From the NCBI RefSeq assembly GCF_004341105.1, contig NZ_SLZK01000007.1, positions 310,001-374,000 on the forward strand: DNA of 64,000 bases. The letters run 5' to 3'. This DNA comes from Rhizobium sp. BK418. Its GTDB lineage: Bacteria > Pseudomonadota > Alphaproteobacteria > Rhizobiales > Rhizobiaceae. Under the pieces are notes generated by a model that was given only the letters and a program-made list of their open reading frames with translations, was not told the DNA's origin and made no database searches. The position numbers were made by a program, and so were the translations under genes. Shown piece by piece: positions 53,692 through 62,757 of the stretch (its first letter is position 1; every line of letters starts with the position of its first letter).

Positions 53692-54690
53692 ATGAGCGGA
53701 ACGAACAGGCGGCGGATCACTTCGAAGGAATTGGCGAAACTTGCCGGCGTCTCATCTGCGACGATCTCCCGAGCTTTTTCGCCGGATTCGAGGATCGGCA
53801 GCGCGACGCGCGACCGTATCCTCGCCGTTGCTCGCGAATATGGTTACCAGCCGAATGCGATCGCCCGCTCGCTGAACAACCAGCGCTCACGGCTCGTCGC
53901 GCTCGTCGTCAATGCAATCGGCAACCCCTGCGAAGCCGAAGAGCAGCAGCTTCTCGTCCACCGCCTGCAAGCCCGCCAGCTCCTGCCCATCCTTCTCTGC
54001 TGCGCCGATCATTCGGACCGCCTGCAACTCATGCGGCTCGCCTCGACCTATCAGGTCGATCACGTCGTCATCTTCTCCGACATGGTCTCGATGCAGGATG
54101 CCGTTGATATCTTCCACACGACGAGACCCATCATCGTTTCCTTCGAACCACTTGAGAACGAGGATGTATCCAATGTGCGTATTGATGGCTCCGTCGGCGC
54201 CGGCGAGATCATCGACAAGATCGTCGGCGACGGCAAACGGCGCTTCGCCTATCTCGCCGGCACCAAGTCGAGCTGGATCGACAAGCTTCGCCGCAAGTGG
54301 TTTGCCGACGCGCTCGCCCGGCACGGCCTTGCCTTCGAAGCGGAAGCCTTCGGCGACTATTCCTATGATTCCGGCTTCAAGGAAGCGGTTCTGCTGCTGC
54401 ACCGGTCCAAGGTCGATGCAATCATCTGCGGTAATGACGTGATGGCGATCGGCGCGCGCGATGCCGCCCGCCGAGTGCTCGGCAAGAATACGCCCGAAGA
54501 CATCGCTATCGTCGGCCAGGATGGTATTGCCATGGCCGGCTGGGACTGCAACGACCTGACGACACTGAGCCTCGACCATGCCGCCTTCATGGACGCCGTC
54601 GTCGAGGTGATCGAGCGCCACGAGGCCGGCGACGAAGGTCCGCACAGCATCACGCTTACCTGCACGCCCCGCTGGGGTTCGACCGCCTGA
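53692..54690 (+). CDS. LacI-family transcriptional regulator
   Basis: 332 residues. HTH at about 12-35 (ELAKLAGVSSATISRAFSPD), hinge NAIARSLNNQRSRLVALVV, then a type-1 sugar sensor. The sensor's hexose-pocket blocks include IICGNDVMAIGARDAARRVLG and IVGQDGIAMAGWDCNDLTTL. It is co-transcribed with the ThuB-like gene and lies downstream of a fitting operator, so autoregulation is likely. Its start is nine bases after the previous stop. Confidence 0.92.
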   Translation: MSGTNRRRITSKELAKLAGVSSATISRAFSPDSRIGSATRDRILAVAREYGYQPNAIARSLNNQRSRLVALVVNAIGNPCEAEEQQLLVHRLQARQLLPILLCCADHSDRLQLMRLASTYQVDHVVIFSDMVSMQDAVDIFHTTRPIIVSFEPLENEDVSNVRIDGSVGAGEIIDKIVGDGKRRFAYLAGTKSSWIDKLRRKWFADALARHGLAFEAEAFGDYSYDSGFKEAVLLLHRSKVDAIICGNDVMAIGARDAARRVLGKNTPEDIAIVGQDGIAMAGWDCNDLTTLSLDHAAFMDAVVEVIERHEAGDEGPHSITLTCTPRWGSTA

Positions 54691-54727
54691 GGGTCGGTAA
54701 AGTCATTCGTTTCGAGGAGGAATACCG

Positions 54728-54793
54728 ATGATCACCCGTTCACGCGCCGCCGCAGCGCGCTGCCTTTCCCCTGCCGCCGGCGGAGAGGCTTGA
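54728..54793 (+). CDS. 21-codon leader ORF before the GH2 gene
   Basis: An ATG at 54728 stands seven bases after a perfect AGGAGG, the strongest ribosome site in the area. It encodes 21 residues, starting MITRSRAAAARC and ending GGEA. Its TGA (54791-54793) is one base before the GH2 ATG, and the GH2 ribosome site (GGAGAGG) lies within it. The last part carries CCGCCGGCGG. It looks like a translated leader coupled to the glycosidase; I know of no matching family. Confidence 0.55.
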   Translation: MITRSRAAAARCLSPAAGGEA

Positions 54794-54794
54794 G

Positions 54795-57038
54795 ATGCGC
54801 TCAATCGTTTCCTTGAATGAATCCTGGAGCTTCCACGAAGGCTTCGGTCAGCGCCTGACCGAGACTTTCGATGGCGATCATATGGTCAGTCTGCCGCACA
54901 CGGCCGTAGAGCTGCCCTTCAATTATTTCGACGAGAAGCGTTATCAGCGCGCCTTCACCTATCAGAAGGTTCTGCGCTGGCTGCCGGAATTCGAGGGCCG
55001 CGAAGTTTCCATCGTCTTCGATGGCGCTATGGCCGATAGCGTCGTCTATCTGAACGGTGAAGAGATCATTGCCCACAAGGACGGTTACACGCCCTTCGAG
55101 GCTCGTCTCACCGGCAAGCTGCTTAGGGGCGACAACCTGATCACAGTCAAGATCGACGGCAGCGAGAACCCCGCCATCCCGCCTTTCGGCGGTCGTATCG
55201 ATTATCTCACCTATGCCGGTATCTATCGCGATGTCTGGCTGAAGGTCACCGACAAGGTTTCGATCCGCAATCTCAAGATCGAGACCCACGACGTGTTGTC
55301 CGACGTGAAATCGGCAACAGTCCGCGTCGATATCGCCAACCCCCAGAGCCTGACCTATGCGGCGACCGTGACGGCCTCGCTGAAGGATGCAAGCGGCACC
55401 GTGCTTGCAAGTGCCGCCGGCGAAACGATCGGTTCCGTGACGACACTCTCCTTCGGCGGACTGACCGGCATCGAACTCTGGGACCTTTCTAACCCGGCGC
55501 TTTACGAAATCTCGGTCGATCTCAGGACCGAACACGGTTCTGACAGAACCTCCGCCCATTTCGGCTTCCGTACCGCCAAATTCACGCCGGAAGGCTTCCT
55601 CCTCAACGGCGTTCCCGTGAAACTTCGTGGCCTCAACCGCCATCAGGCCTTTCCCTATGTCGGTTATGCCGCCGGCCGCTCTGCCCAGGAGCGCGACGCC
55701 GAGATCATGAAGAAAGTCCTGAAATGCAACATCGTGCGCACCTCGCACTATCCTCAGTCGAAATGGTTCCTCGACCAGTGCGACCGGATCGGCCTGCTCG
55801 TGTTCGAAGAAATCCCCGGCTGGCAGCATATCGGCGATCTCGACTGGCAGAACGAGTCAATCGAAAACGTCCGCCGTATGATCGAACGCGACTGGAACCA
55901 TCCGTCGATCGTCATTTGGGGCGTGCGCATCAACGAGTCGCTCGATAGCCACGATTTCTACACCGCAACCAACAGGCTGGCCCACGAGCTCGATTCCACC
56001 CGCCAGACCGGCGGCGTTCGTTACCTCACCGAAAGCGAACTGCTGGAAGACGTTTATACGATGAACGACTTTATCCTCGGCAACGAGGAGCTGCCCGGCG
56101 CCAACCGCCCACGCACGGCGCTCCGCAGTCAGCAGGAAGTTACCGGCTTGTCCTACAAGGTTCCCTATATCATCACCGAGTTCAACGGCCACATGCATCC
56201 GACCAAGATGTATGATGCAGAGCAGCGCCAGGCCGAGCATGTGCGTCGCCATCTGGAAGTGCTGAATGCCGCCTATGGCGATCCAGATATTTCAGGTGCC
56301 ATCGGCTGGTGCATGTTCGATTACAATACGCATAAGGATTTTGGCTCCGGTGACCGCATCTGCTATCACGGCGTCATGGACATGTTCCGCGAGCCGAAAT
56401 TCGCAGCCTATGTCTATGCCAGCCAGTGCGACCCTTCCGATGAAATCATCATGAAGCCGGTCACCTTCTGGGCGCGCGGCGAACGCAGCATCGGCGGCGT
56501 CTTGCCGCTGATTATCCTCACCAATTGCGACGAGGTGGAGCTGAAATACGGCTCGCTGACGAAGCGCATCGGTCCGGATCGCGAAAATTATCCGCACCTG
56601 CCGCATCCGCCGATCGTGCTGGATCATCGCCACTTCACCCAGGACGAACTCGGCCGTTGGGGTCTGGAATGGATCGACGGCGAATTCACCGGCTTCATCA
56701 ATGGAGAGCCGGTCGCCACACTGACGCTCGCAGCCGATCCCCTGCCAACAACGCTCGAAGTCGCGCCCGACAGTACTACGCTGAAGGCTCGCGAACGTGA
56801 TACGACCCGCGTCGTCATCCGGGCGCTCGATCAGCGCGGCCAGCGCCTGCCCTTCCTGAACGATGTCGTCACGCTGAAGGTCAACGGCCCGGCCAAGATC
56901 ATCGGTCCGACGAGTGTTCCGCTGCAAGGCGGCACGGCTGGCTTCTGGCTGGAGGCAACGGGCCTGACGGGCGAAATCACGGTGGAAACGGCGTCCAGCC
57001 ACTTCACGACCGTTAGCATTTCCGTAGCTGCCGTCTGA
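54795..57038 (+). CDS. GH2 family glycosidase (beta-galactosidase-like)
   Basis: 747 residues without a signal peptide, so cytoplasmic. Domain order: sugar-binding domain (1-160), immunoglobulin-like domain (about 165-265), TIM barrel from about 270 (VKLRGLNRHQAFPYVG). The acid/base is E381 in WGVRINES and the nucleophile E462 in IITEFNGHM. A C-terminal region (from about 560) looks like extra beta domains (DUF4982/Big-like). RINES replaces the common GNE. The enzyme should act on a beta-linked disaccharide or glycoside brought in by a neighbouring importer. Confidence 0.9.
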   Translation: MRSIVSLNESWSFHEGFGQRLTETFDGDHMVSLPHTAVELPFNYFDEKRYQRAFTYQKVLRWLPEFEGREVSIVFDGAMADSVVYLNGEEIIAHKDGYTPFEARLTGKLLRGDNLITVKIDGSENPAIPPFGGRIDYLTYAGIYRDVWLKVTDKVSIRNLKIETHDVLSDVKSATVRVDIANPQSLTYAATVTASLKDASGTVLASAAGETIGSVTTLSFGGLTGIELWDLSNPALYEISVDLRTEHGSDRTSAHFGFRTAKFTPEGFLLNGVPVKLRGLNRHQAFPYVGYAAGRSAQERDAEIMKKVLKCNIVRTSHYPQSKWFLDQCDRIGLLVFEEIPGWQHIGDLDWQNESIENVRRMIERDWNHPSIVIWGVRINESLDSHDFYTATNRLAHELDSTRQTGGVRYLTESELLEDVYTMNDFILGNEELPGANRPRTALRSQQEVTGLSYKVPYIITEFNGHMHPTKMYDAEQRQAEHVRRHLEVLNAAYGDPDISGAIGWCMFDYNTHKDFGSGDRICYHGVMDMFREPKFAAYVYASQCDPSDEIIMKPVTFWARGERSIGGVLPLIILTNCDEVELKYGSLTKRIGPDRENYPHLPHPPIVLDHRHFTQDELGRWGLEWIDGEFTGFINGEPVATLTLAADPLPTTLEVAPDSTTLKARERDTTRVVIRALDQRGQRLPFLNDVVTLKVNGPAKIIGPTSVPLQGGTAGFWLEATGLTGEITVETASSHFTTVSISVAAV

Positions 57039-57044
57039 CGACTT

Positions 57045-58160
57045 TTACGCGATCCTGAGCTGGCTGGACGGATCGAAGAACACCGCCTTGTCGAGATTGA
57101 AGGCCAGGCGCGTATTCTGGCCGGGCATGATACCGGCGTCGGCGCCAAGGCGGGCCACGACCGATTTGCCGCCGAGCTTGGTGACGGCGAAGGTGTCGGA
57201 ACCGGCCGGTTCCACGACCTCGATGGCACAGTCGCCATGGACGACCGACTTCGCCTTCCGGTCAGCCCCGTCAATATCCGTCAGCGCTTCGGGGCGGATG
57301 CCGAAAATTACCTGCTTGCCGGCATAACCGGTCAGGCTGTTATTGCCCGAATTGACTGGCAGCTTCAACGGCTCGCCATTCGGCCGCTCCAGCGATACCT
57401 GTAGCCCGCCGGCGCCGTTCTCAACGGTTGCATTGAGCAGGTTCATGGCCGGCGATCCCATGAAATCGGCAACGAAGACATTGGCCGGACTGTTGTAGAT
57501 CTCTGCCGGCGTGCCGAATTGCTGCAGCACGCCATCCCTCAGGACAGCGATCTTCGTCGCCAGCGTCATCGCCTCGATCTGGTCATGCGTGACGTAAACG
57601 ATCGTCGTCCCCATGCGTTGGTGCAGGCGCTTGATTTCCGTGCGCATGTCGACGCGCAGCTTCGCATCCAGGTTGGAGAGCGGCTCGTCGAACAGGAAGA
57701 CCTGCGGATTGCGCACCAGCGCACGACCCATCGCAACGCGCTGACGCTGGCCGCCTGATAATTGTGAGGGCTTGCGATCGAGCAGATGGCCGATCTGCAG
57801 CATGTCGGAGACCTGCTTGATCGCCTTTTCGCGCTCCTCCTTCGGCACGCCGCGGATTTCCATGCCGAAAGCGATGTTGCCGGCAACCGTCATGTTCGGA
57901 TAGAGCGCATAGCTCTGGAACACCATGGCGATATCGCGCTTGGAAGGATGCAGATTATTGATGGCGCGGCCATCGATGCGGATTTCGCCTGATGTGATCG
58001 CTTCAAGCCCGGCGATCGTATTCAGCAGCGTTGACTTGCCGCAGCCGGAAGGGCCGACTAGCACAAGGAAGCCACCCTTTTCGAGCTCCAGATCGATCCC
58101 CTTGAGAATGTCGACGGCGCCGAAGCGCTTTTTGAGACCGGAGATTTCGAGGAAAGCCAT
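57045..58160 (-). CDS. CUT1 sugar ABC transporter ATP-binding protein (UgpC/MalK type)
   Basis: 371 residues with Walker A GPSGCGKST, VFQSYALYPNMTV, signature LSGGQRQRVAMGRAL, Walker B VFLFDEPLSNLD, switch YVTHDQIEAMT and a C-terminal TOBE region. It is last in the GtsA-type importer operon and its stop is six bases from the convergent GH2 stop. Confidence 0.94.
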   Translation of the reverse strand: MAFLEISGLKKRFGAVDILKGIDLELEKGGFLVLVGPSGCGKSTLLNTIAGLEAITSGEIRIDGRAINNLHPSKRDIAMVFQSYALYPNMTVAGNIAFGMEIRGVPKEEREKAIKQVSDMLQIGHLLDRKPSQLSGGQRQRVAMGRALVRNPQVFLFDEPLSNLDAKLRVDMRTEIKRLHQRMGTTIVYVTHDQIEAMTLATKIAVLRDGVLQQFGTPAEIYNSPANVFVADFMGSPAMNLLNATVENGAGGLQVSLERPNGEPLKLPVNSGNNSLTGYAGKQVIFGIRPEALTDIDGADRKAKSVVHGDCAIEVVEPAGSDTFAVTKLGGKSVVARLGADAGIMPGQNTRLAFNLDKAVFFDPSSQLRIA

Positions 58161-58163
58161 GGA

Positions 58164-59111
58164 TCACCCTTTGACGGCGCCCGCCATTAGACCGCGCACG
58201 AAATAGCGGCCGGCGAGGATATAGACGATGAGCGTAGGAACAGCCGCGATCATCGCCGCAGCCATGTTGACATTGTATTCGACCACGCCGGTCGAAGTGT
58301 TGACGACATTGTTGAGTGCCACTGTCATAGGCATGGAATCGCCCGTGCCGGCATAGGCCGAGGCAAAAAGGAAATCGTTCCAGATATTGGTGAACTGGTA
58401 GATGACCGTCACCACGATGATCGGCAGCGAATTCGGCAGCATGATGCGGCGGAAGATTTGAAAGAAGCTCGCGCCATCGACCTGCGCCGCCTTCACCAGT
58501 TCCGTCGGAAAGGCCTCGTAGAAATTGCGGAAGAACAGCGTCGTGAAGCCGAGACCATAGACGACATGCACGAAGACGAGATTGACGGTCGAATTGCCGA
58601 AACCGAAGCTCAGCCCCGTGGCATTCTGCAGCGTGGTGCCGAAACGGCCGAGCGCGCCGAGAATGGTTGCCATCGGCAGCAGCACCGACTGGAACGGGAT
58701 GAAGCAGGCAAAGAGCATCAGCGCGAAAACCAGTGTATGGCCGGGAAACCGCCACTTGGTCAGCACATAGCCATTGAGCGCGCCGAGAATGGTCGAGATG
58801 GCAACTGCCGGCACGACCATCTTGATCGAGTTCCAGAAATAGCCCTTGATGCCAGCGCAGGTGAGGCCTACGCAGGCTTCGCCCCAAGCCTTAAACCAAG
58901 GATCAAATGTCGGCGCCTGCGGCAAGGCGAGCATATTGCCATTCTGGATCTCGTCCATCGTTTTGAACGAGGTCGTCAGCATGACGAAGAGCGGCATCAG
59001 ATAGAGAACGGCAAAGATCAGTAGCAGGCCGTAGATGATGATGCGACCGATCCAGCGGCCGCTATTGCCGCCTTGCGAGGTTGTGATCTCGGAAGAAGTA
59101 ATGCTGCTCAT
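58164..59111 (-). CDS. CUT1 sugar ABC transporter permease (MalG type)
   Basis: 315 residues with six helices (first at about 24-45) and a longer first periplasmic loop that includes two cysteines (GEACVGLTCAG). The EAA loop is AFPTELVKAAQVDGASFFQIF. It overlaps the other permease by four bases (ATGA) and precedes the ATPase by three bases. Confidence 0.93.
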   Translation of the reverse strand: MSSITSSEITTSQGGNSGRWIGRIIIYGLLLIFAVLYLMPLFVMLTTSFKTMDEIQNGNMLALPQAPTFDPWFKAWGEACVGLTCAGIKGYFWNSIKMVVPAVAISTILGALNGYVLTKWRFPGHTLVFALMLFACFIPFQSVLLPMATILGALGRFGTTLQNATGLSFGFGNSTVNLVFVHVVYGLGFTTLFFRNFYEAFPTELVKAAQVDGASFFQIFRRIMLPNSLPIIVVTVIYQFTNIWNDFLFASAYAGTGDSMPMTVALNNVVNTSTGVVEYNVNMAAAMIAAVPTLIVYILAGRYFVRGLMAGAVKG

Positions 59112-60061
59112 CGCGCCTTCTCCCTCAGTTCGGAATAGAGATAGGGGACGATGATCGCCGAGATGGTCATCAGCATGATGATCGCGCTTGCAGAACCCAC
59201 AGCCATTTCATTCCGCTTGAATGTGTATTCGTACATGAAGTTGGACGGCAGCCATGCCGAGCCACCCGGCCCACCCGATGTCAGCGCGACCACAAGGTCG
59301 TAGGACTTGATCGCCATATGGGCGAGCACGATGAAAGCGGACAGGAAGATCGGCCGCAGCATCGGAATGACGATGCGCCGGTACATCTGGAAGGGCGATG
59401 CGCCATCGATCTGCGCCGCCTTCATGATCTCGCCGTCGATACCGCGCAGGCCCGCGAGGAACATTGCCATGACGAAACCGGAGGCCTGCCAGACACCGGC
59501 GATGACGACGGTGTAGATGACGAAGTCCTTGTTCTTGATCCAGTCGAAATGGAAGCTCGTCCAACCGAATTGATGCAGCGTCTGCTCGAGCCCGAGGCCC
59601 GGATCGAGGAACCACTTCCAGGCGACGCCTGTCACGATGAAAGAGAGCGCCATCGGATAGAGGAAGATCGGCCGCAATATACCTTCACCACGGATCTTCT
59701 GGTCGAGAAGGATCGCCAGCAGCAGGCCAAGCCCTAGGCAGATGAAAATATAGAGAAAACCGAATATCCCCATATTGGTGATTGACGTGTACCAGGAGGA
59801 CGGTGGATCGCTCTCGAAGGTCCAGCGCCAGAGCCGCTCGTAGGCGCGCGTGCCGGTCAGCACATAGGACGGAAAAGTCTTGGAATTTGTGAAGGAGAGA
59901 TAGGCCGTCCAGACGATGAAGCCATAGACGAAGATCACTGTGATGAGGAAACTTGGCGCCAGGACGATCTTCGGCAGCGCATCCTGCAAGCGGCCGCGAA
60001 TGGACGTGCGGCTTGAAGACTTCGACGTCAGGACCGGATCCGTGGTCGCAACTGTGGTCAT
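59108..60061 (-). CDS. CUT1 sugar ABC transporter permease (MalF type)
   Basis: 317 residues from the ATG at 60061 (MTTVATTDPVLTSKSS); an upstream start at 60082 is less likely. Six helices after a polar tail of about 35 residues. The EAA loop is GIDGEIMKAAQIDGASPFQMY. Conserved GGPGGSAWLPSNFMYEY follows. Confidence 0.92.
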   Translation of the reverse strand: MTTVATTDPVLTSKSSSRTSIRGRLQDALPKIVLAPSFLITVIFVYGFIVWTAYLSFTNSKTFPSYVLTGTRAYERLWRWTFESDPPSSWYTSITNMGIFGFLYIFICLGLGLLLAILLDQKIRGEGILRPIFLYPMALSFIVTGVAWKWFLDPGLGLEQTLHQFGWTSFHFDWIKNKDFVIYTVVIAGVWQASGFVMAMFLAGLRGIDGEIMKAAQIDGASPFQMYRRIVIPMLRPIFLSAFIVLAHMAIKSYDLVVALTSGGPGGSAWLPSNFMYEYTFKRNEMAVGSASAIIMLMTISAIIVPYLYSELREKAR

Positions 60062-60074
60062 GTGATCATCTCCT

Positions 60075-60122
60075 CCCCGCATCGCGGGGGCTGCGGCTTT
60101 CCCGCAAGAGTGCGGGAAAGCC
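60075..60122. other. Two tandem stem-loops after the sugar-binding-protein gene
   Basis: CCCCGC-ATC-GCGGGG (60075-60089) and GGCTTTCCCGCA-AGAG-TGCGGGAAAGCC (60095-60122, a perfect 12-bp stem) sit between the binding-protein stop and the first permease. Neither is followed by a T run on the minus strand. They are candidates for mRNA stabilisers or for attenuation of downstream genes. Confidence 0.65.
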
Positions 60123-60136
60123 TTGCTCGATGGGAA

Positions 60137-61396
60137 TTAACGGGCGTCGTTGATGGCCGCGACGAGCTGGGTCACGGCTTCGTCGGAGGTCTTGATCTGA
60201 CCATGGACGAACTTCGAGATAACGTCCTTATAGGCATTTGCGATAGCCGGCGGAGCACCGTAACCTTGCGCCAGCGAGCCGAACAGCGTGCCGCCTGCGT
60301 TGGCAGCCTTCAGGTCGGCGATGCCCTTCTTGCCGCAAGCGTCGAAATCCTTATCCGAAACGTCGGTACGGGCCGGAACCGAACCCTTGACGACGTTGAA
60401 GGCGGACTGGAAGCTCTTCGACAGTGTAGCCTTGGCGAGCGCCACCTGAGCGGCCTTGCGGTCGTCAGGCACATTGAACATGCCGAACATGTCCGAGTTG
60501 TAAATCACGCTGCCGTCGGTGCCGGGGAAGCGATAGCACAGGAAGTCGGTGTCCGGCTTTTTCTTGGCGGCAACGAATTCACCCTTCGCCCAGTCACCCA
60601 TGACCTGCACGAGAGCGTCGCCCTTGATGACCATGGCGGTCGCAAGATTCCAGTCGCGGCCCGAGAAGTTCGGATCGACATACTTGATGATCTTGGCGAG
60701 GTTATCGAACGACTTCTTCATCGTGTCGGACTTCAGGGAGTCCTCGTCGAGGTCGTTCATGGCCTTCTTGTAGAATTCCGGGCCGCCGGTCGATAACACG
60801 ATGGAGTCGAACATCGTGGCTTCCTGCCAGTTCTGACCGCCGAGTGCGAGCGGGGTGACGCCGGCTGCCTTTGCCTTGTCGAGCAGCGCGATCAGGTCGT
60901 CGAAGGTCTTCGGCTGCTTGCCGCCGATCTTGTCCATGACGGACTTATTGATCCACAGCCAGTTGACGGAGTGAACGTTGACGGGGGCTGCGACCCACTT
61001 GCCGTCATAGACGGAAAATTTCTGCAGTGCTGCCGGAACGGCCTTGTCCCAGCCTTCCTTCTTCGCCGTCTCGGTCAGGTCGCCCATGACGCCTGCCTGA
61101 GCGTAGTCGAGCACCGTGTAACCGAGCATCTGCGAAGCGGTCGGATAGGTGCCGGCCGCAACCATTGCCTTCAGCGCCGTCATGGCAGCATCACCGCCGC
61201 CGCCGGCCACCGGCACGTCCTTCCAAGCAAAACCTTCTTTGGCAAGGTCCTGCTTCAGCACATTGAGCGCTGCGGCTTCACCGCCCGACGTCCACCAGTG
61301 AAGCATCTGAACTTCCTTGACGTCGGCCGCATGGGCACTGCCGAAACCAGCCATCATCACGACAGCAAGAGCTGCCGAGCTCAAAAACTTGCGCAT
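60137..61396 (-). CDS. GtsA-like sugar ABC transporter substrate-binding protein
   Basis: 419 residues from the ATG at 61396 (GGGAGGA upstream). Signal peptide MRKFLSSAALAVVMMAG, cleavage near AHA-ADVKEV. EVQMLHWWTSGGEAAALNVL and the VAGGGGDAAMTALKAMV glycine block resemble glucose/mannose receptors such as GtsA. Two cysteines are present in the mature part (FLCYRFPG, DACGKKG). First gene of the fourth importer of the window. The adjacent GH2 glycosidase could release the monosaccharide it binds, or it could import free hexose. Confidence 0.9.
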   Translation of the reverse strand: MRKFLSSAALAVVMMAGFGSAHAADVKEVQMLHWWTSGGEAAALNVLKQDLAKEGFAWKDVPVAGGGGDAAMTALKAMVAAGTYPTASQMLGYTVLDYAQAGVMGDLTETAKKEGWDKAVPAALQKFSVYDGKWVAAPVNVHSVNWLWINKSVMDKIGGKQPKTFDDLIALLDKAKAAGVTPLALGGQNWQEATMFDSIVLSTGGPEFYKKAMNDLDEDSLKSDTMKKSFDNLAKIIKYVDPNFSGRDWNLATAMVIKGDALVQVMGDWAKGEFVAAKKKPDTDFLCYRFPGTDGSVIYNSDMFGMFNVPDDRKAAQVALAKATLSKSFQSAFNVVKGSVPARTDVSDKDFDACGKKGIADLKAANAGGTLFGSLAQGYGAPPAIANAYKDVISKFVHGQIKTSDEAVTQLVAAINDAR

Positions 61397-61505
61397 GAAT
61401 ATCCTCCCGTTCGTGAGTGGCGGCGAGACCCTCCTCAGCCGCCCCGATGTCTCCCGCCGCAAAGGCGATCAAACACCACACCGCACCTCCCAGTGCGGTT
61501 AACAA

Positions 61506-61521
61506 TTTAAAACGTTATAAA
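61506..61521. promoter_or_regulatory. LacI-type operator in the GtsA-like/LacI divergent region
   Basis: TTTAAAACGTTATAAA pairs at seven of eight positions around a central CG. It lies 110 bases before the binding-protein start, in an AT-rich 275-bp divergent region. A weaker related sequence, AAATCGTTTGCA, occurs near 61629-61640 close to the LacI start. The regulator at 61672 is the likely binder. Confidence 0.58.
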
Positions 61522-61671
61522 CGGTGTCGCGTCAAGCCCTTACTCGACTCCCGAGAAAAATATGATTTACTCTATAACGGTTGATTTTGTTGCGATTTCT
61601 CAGATTGCCTAAGAAGTTGTAAAAATTTAAATCGTTTGCATTGATCGATTGCATGCCGGTTTCATCGTGTT

Positions 61672-62757
61672 ATGGTAGCCGCGATCCAGCACGGAATGTC
61701 CTCAGTGACCGAATCGTCCCAATTGCAACGCGTTGAAAATCCGGATGGCGCGCAAAAACGCGGCAAGCCGACATTACGCACCATCGCAACTTTGACCGGA
61801 CTTGCGGTAACGACGGTTTCGCGTGCGCTCAGCGACGCGCCGCAAATATCGGTCGAGACTCGGGAACGCGTCCATCGCATCGCCCGAGAGATCGGCTACC
61901 TGCCGGACCGTGCCGCTCAGCGCCTGAAGACGGGCCGCACCAATGTCATCAGCATCTTGCTCGATCCGCATCAGGAAGTCGTCGGCTTCGGCACCGCCAT
62001 CATGTACGGCATCGCCAAGGTGCTGAAGGAAACCTCCTATCACCTCGTTGTCGCCCCGAACTTCCTGTCGACGACGGATCTCGAAGCGGCGGAATATATC
62101 GTCCGCAACAATTTCGCCGACGGCCTGATCTTCACACGGACCGAACCATTCGATGCGCGGGTGCGGATGCTGCAGGAAGTGGGATTTCCCTTCGTATCGC
62201 ATGGCCGTACAGAGTTTTCCACGCCGCATCCTTATGTCGATTATGACAATTATGCCTTTGCCTATGAGGCCACGCGGCGCCTGATCGCCAAGGGCAGGAA
62301 GAAAGTCACGGTCGTCATGCCGCCGAGGCGGCTGACCTTCAGCCAGCACATTCTCCATGGCTTCATGACTGCCGTGCGCGAGGCCGGTGTCGCCTACGAA
62401 ATAACGGAAGCGGTCACACTCGATTCACCGGCCAATGAACTCAGGGATTTCTTCCGCGCACGTGCCGCCGCACCCGATGTTCCCGACGGCTTTGTCTGCC
62501 CGGGCGAAGTTTCCGCGCTGGCACTCGTCACCGCCATGAGCGATACTGGCTTCGTCCTGGCCGAGGACTACGATATTGTCGCCAAGGAAACATCACGTCT
62601 CCTGACCCACCTGCAGCCGAAGATCGAAACCATTTACGAGGATCTGGTCGAGGCGGGGGAACATCTCGGTCACATGCTTCTTCAGCGTATCAATAATCCG
62701 GCGGCGGAAAACCAGGGCCTGCTCCTGCCACCGCAGATCAATTTCCCGGTGACCTAA
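61672..62757 (+). CDS. LacI-family transcriptional regulator (AglR-like)
   Basis: Up to 361 residues. About 33 residues precede the HTH, so the true start could be the ATG at 61696. HTH: PTLRTIATLTGLAVTTVSRALSDA; hinge LPDRAAQRLKTGRTNVISILL; sensor domain with HGRTEFSTPHPYVDYDNYAFAYEA and FVCPGEVSALALVTAM. KTGRTNVIS is typical of the AglR-like subgroup of alphaproteobacteria. Divergent from the GtsA-type importer, which it presumably represses. Its stop overlaps the convergent cyclase stop. Confidence 0.91.
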   Translation: MVAAIQHGMSSVTESSQLQRVENPDGAQKRGKPTLRTIATLTGLAVTTVSRALSDAPQISVETRERVHRIAREIGYLPDRAAQRLKTGRTNVISILLDPHQEVVGFGTAIMYGIAKVLKETSYHLVVAPNFLSTTDLEAAEYIVRNNFADGLIFTRTEPFDARVRMLQEVGFPFVSHGRTEFSTPHPYVDYDNYAFAYEATRRLIAKGRKKVTVVMPPRRLTFSQHILHGFMTAVREAGVAYEITEAVTLDSPANELRDFFRARAAAPDVPDGFVCPGEVSALALVTAMSDTGFVLAEDYDIVAKETSRLLTHLQPKIETIYEDLVEAGEHLGHMLLQRINNPAAENQGLLLPPQINFPVT

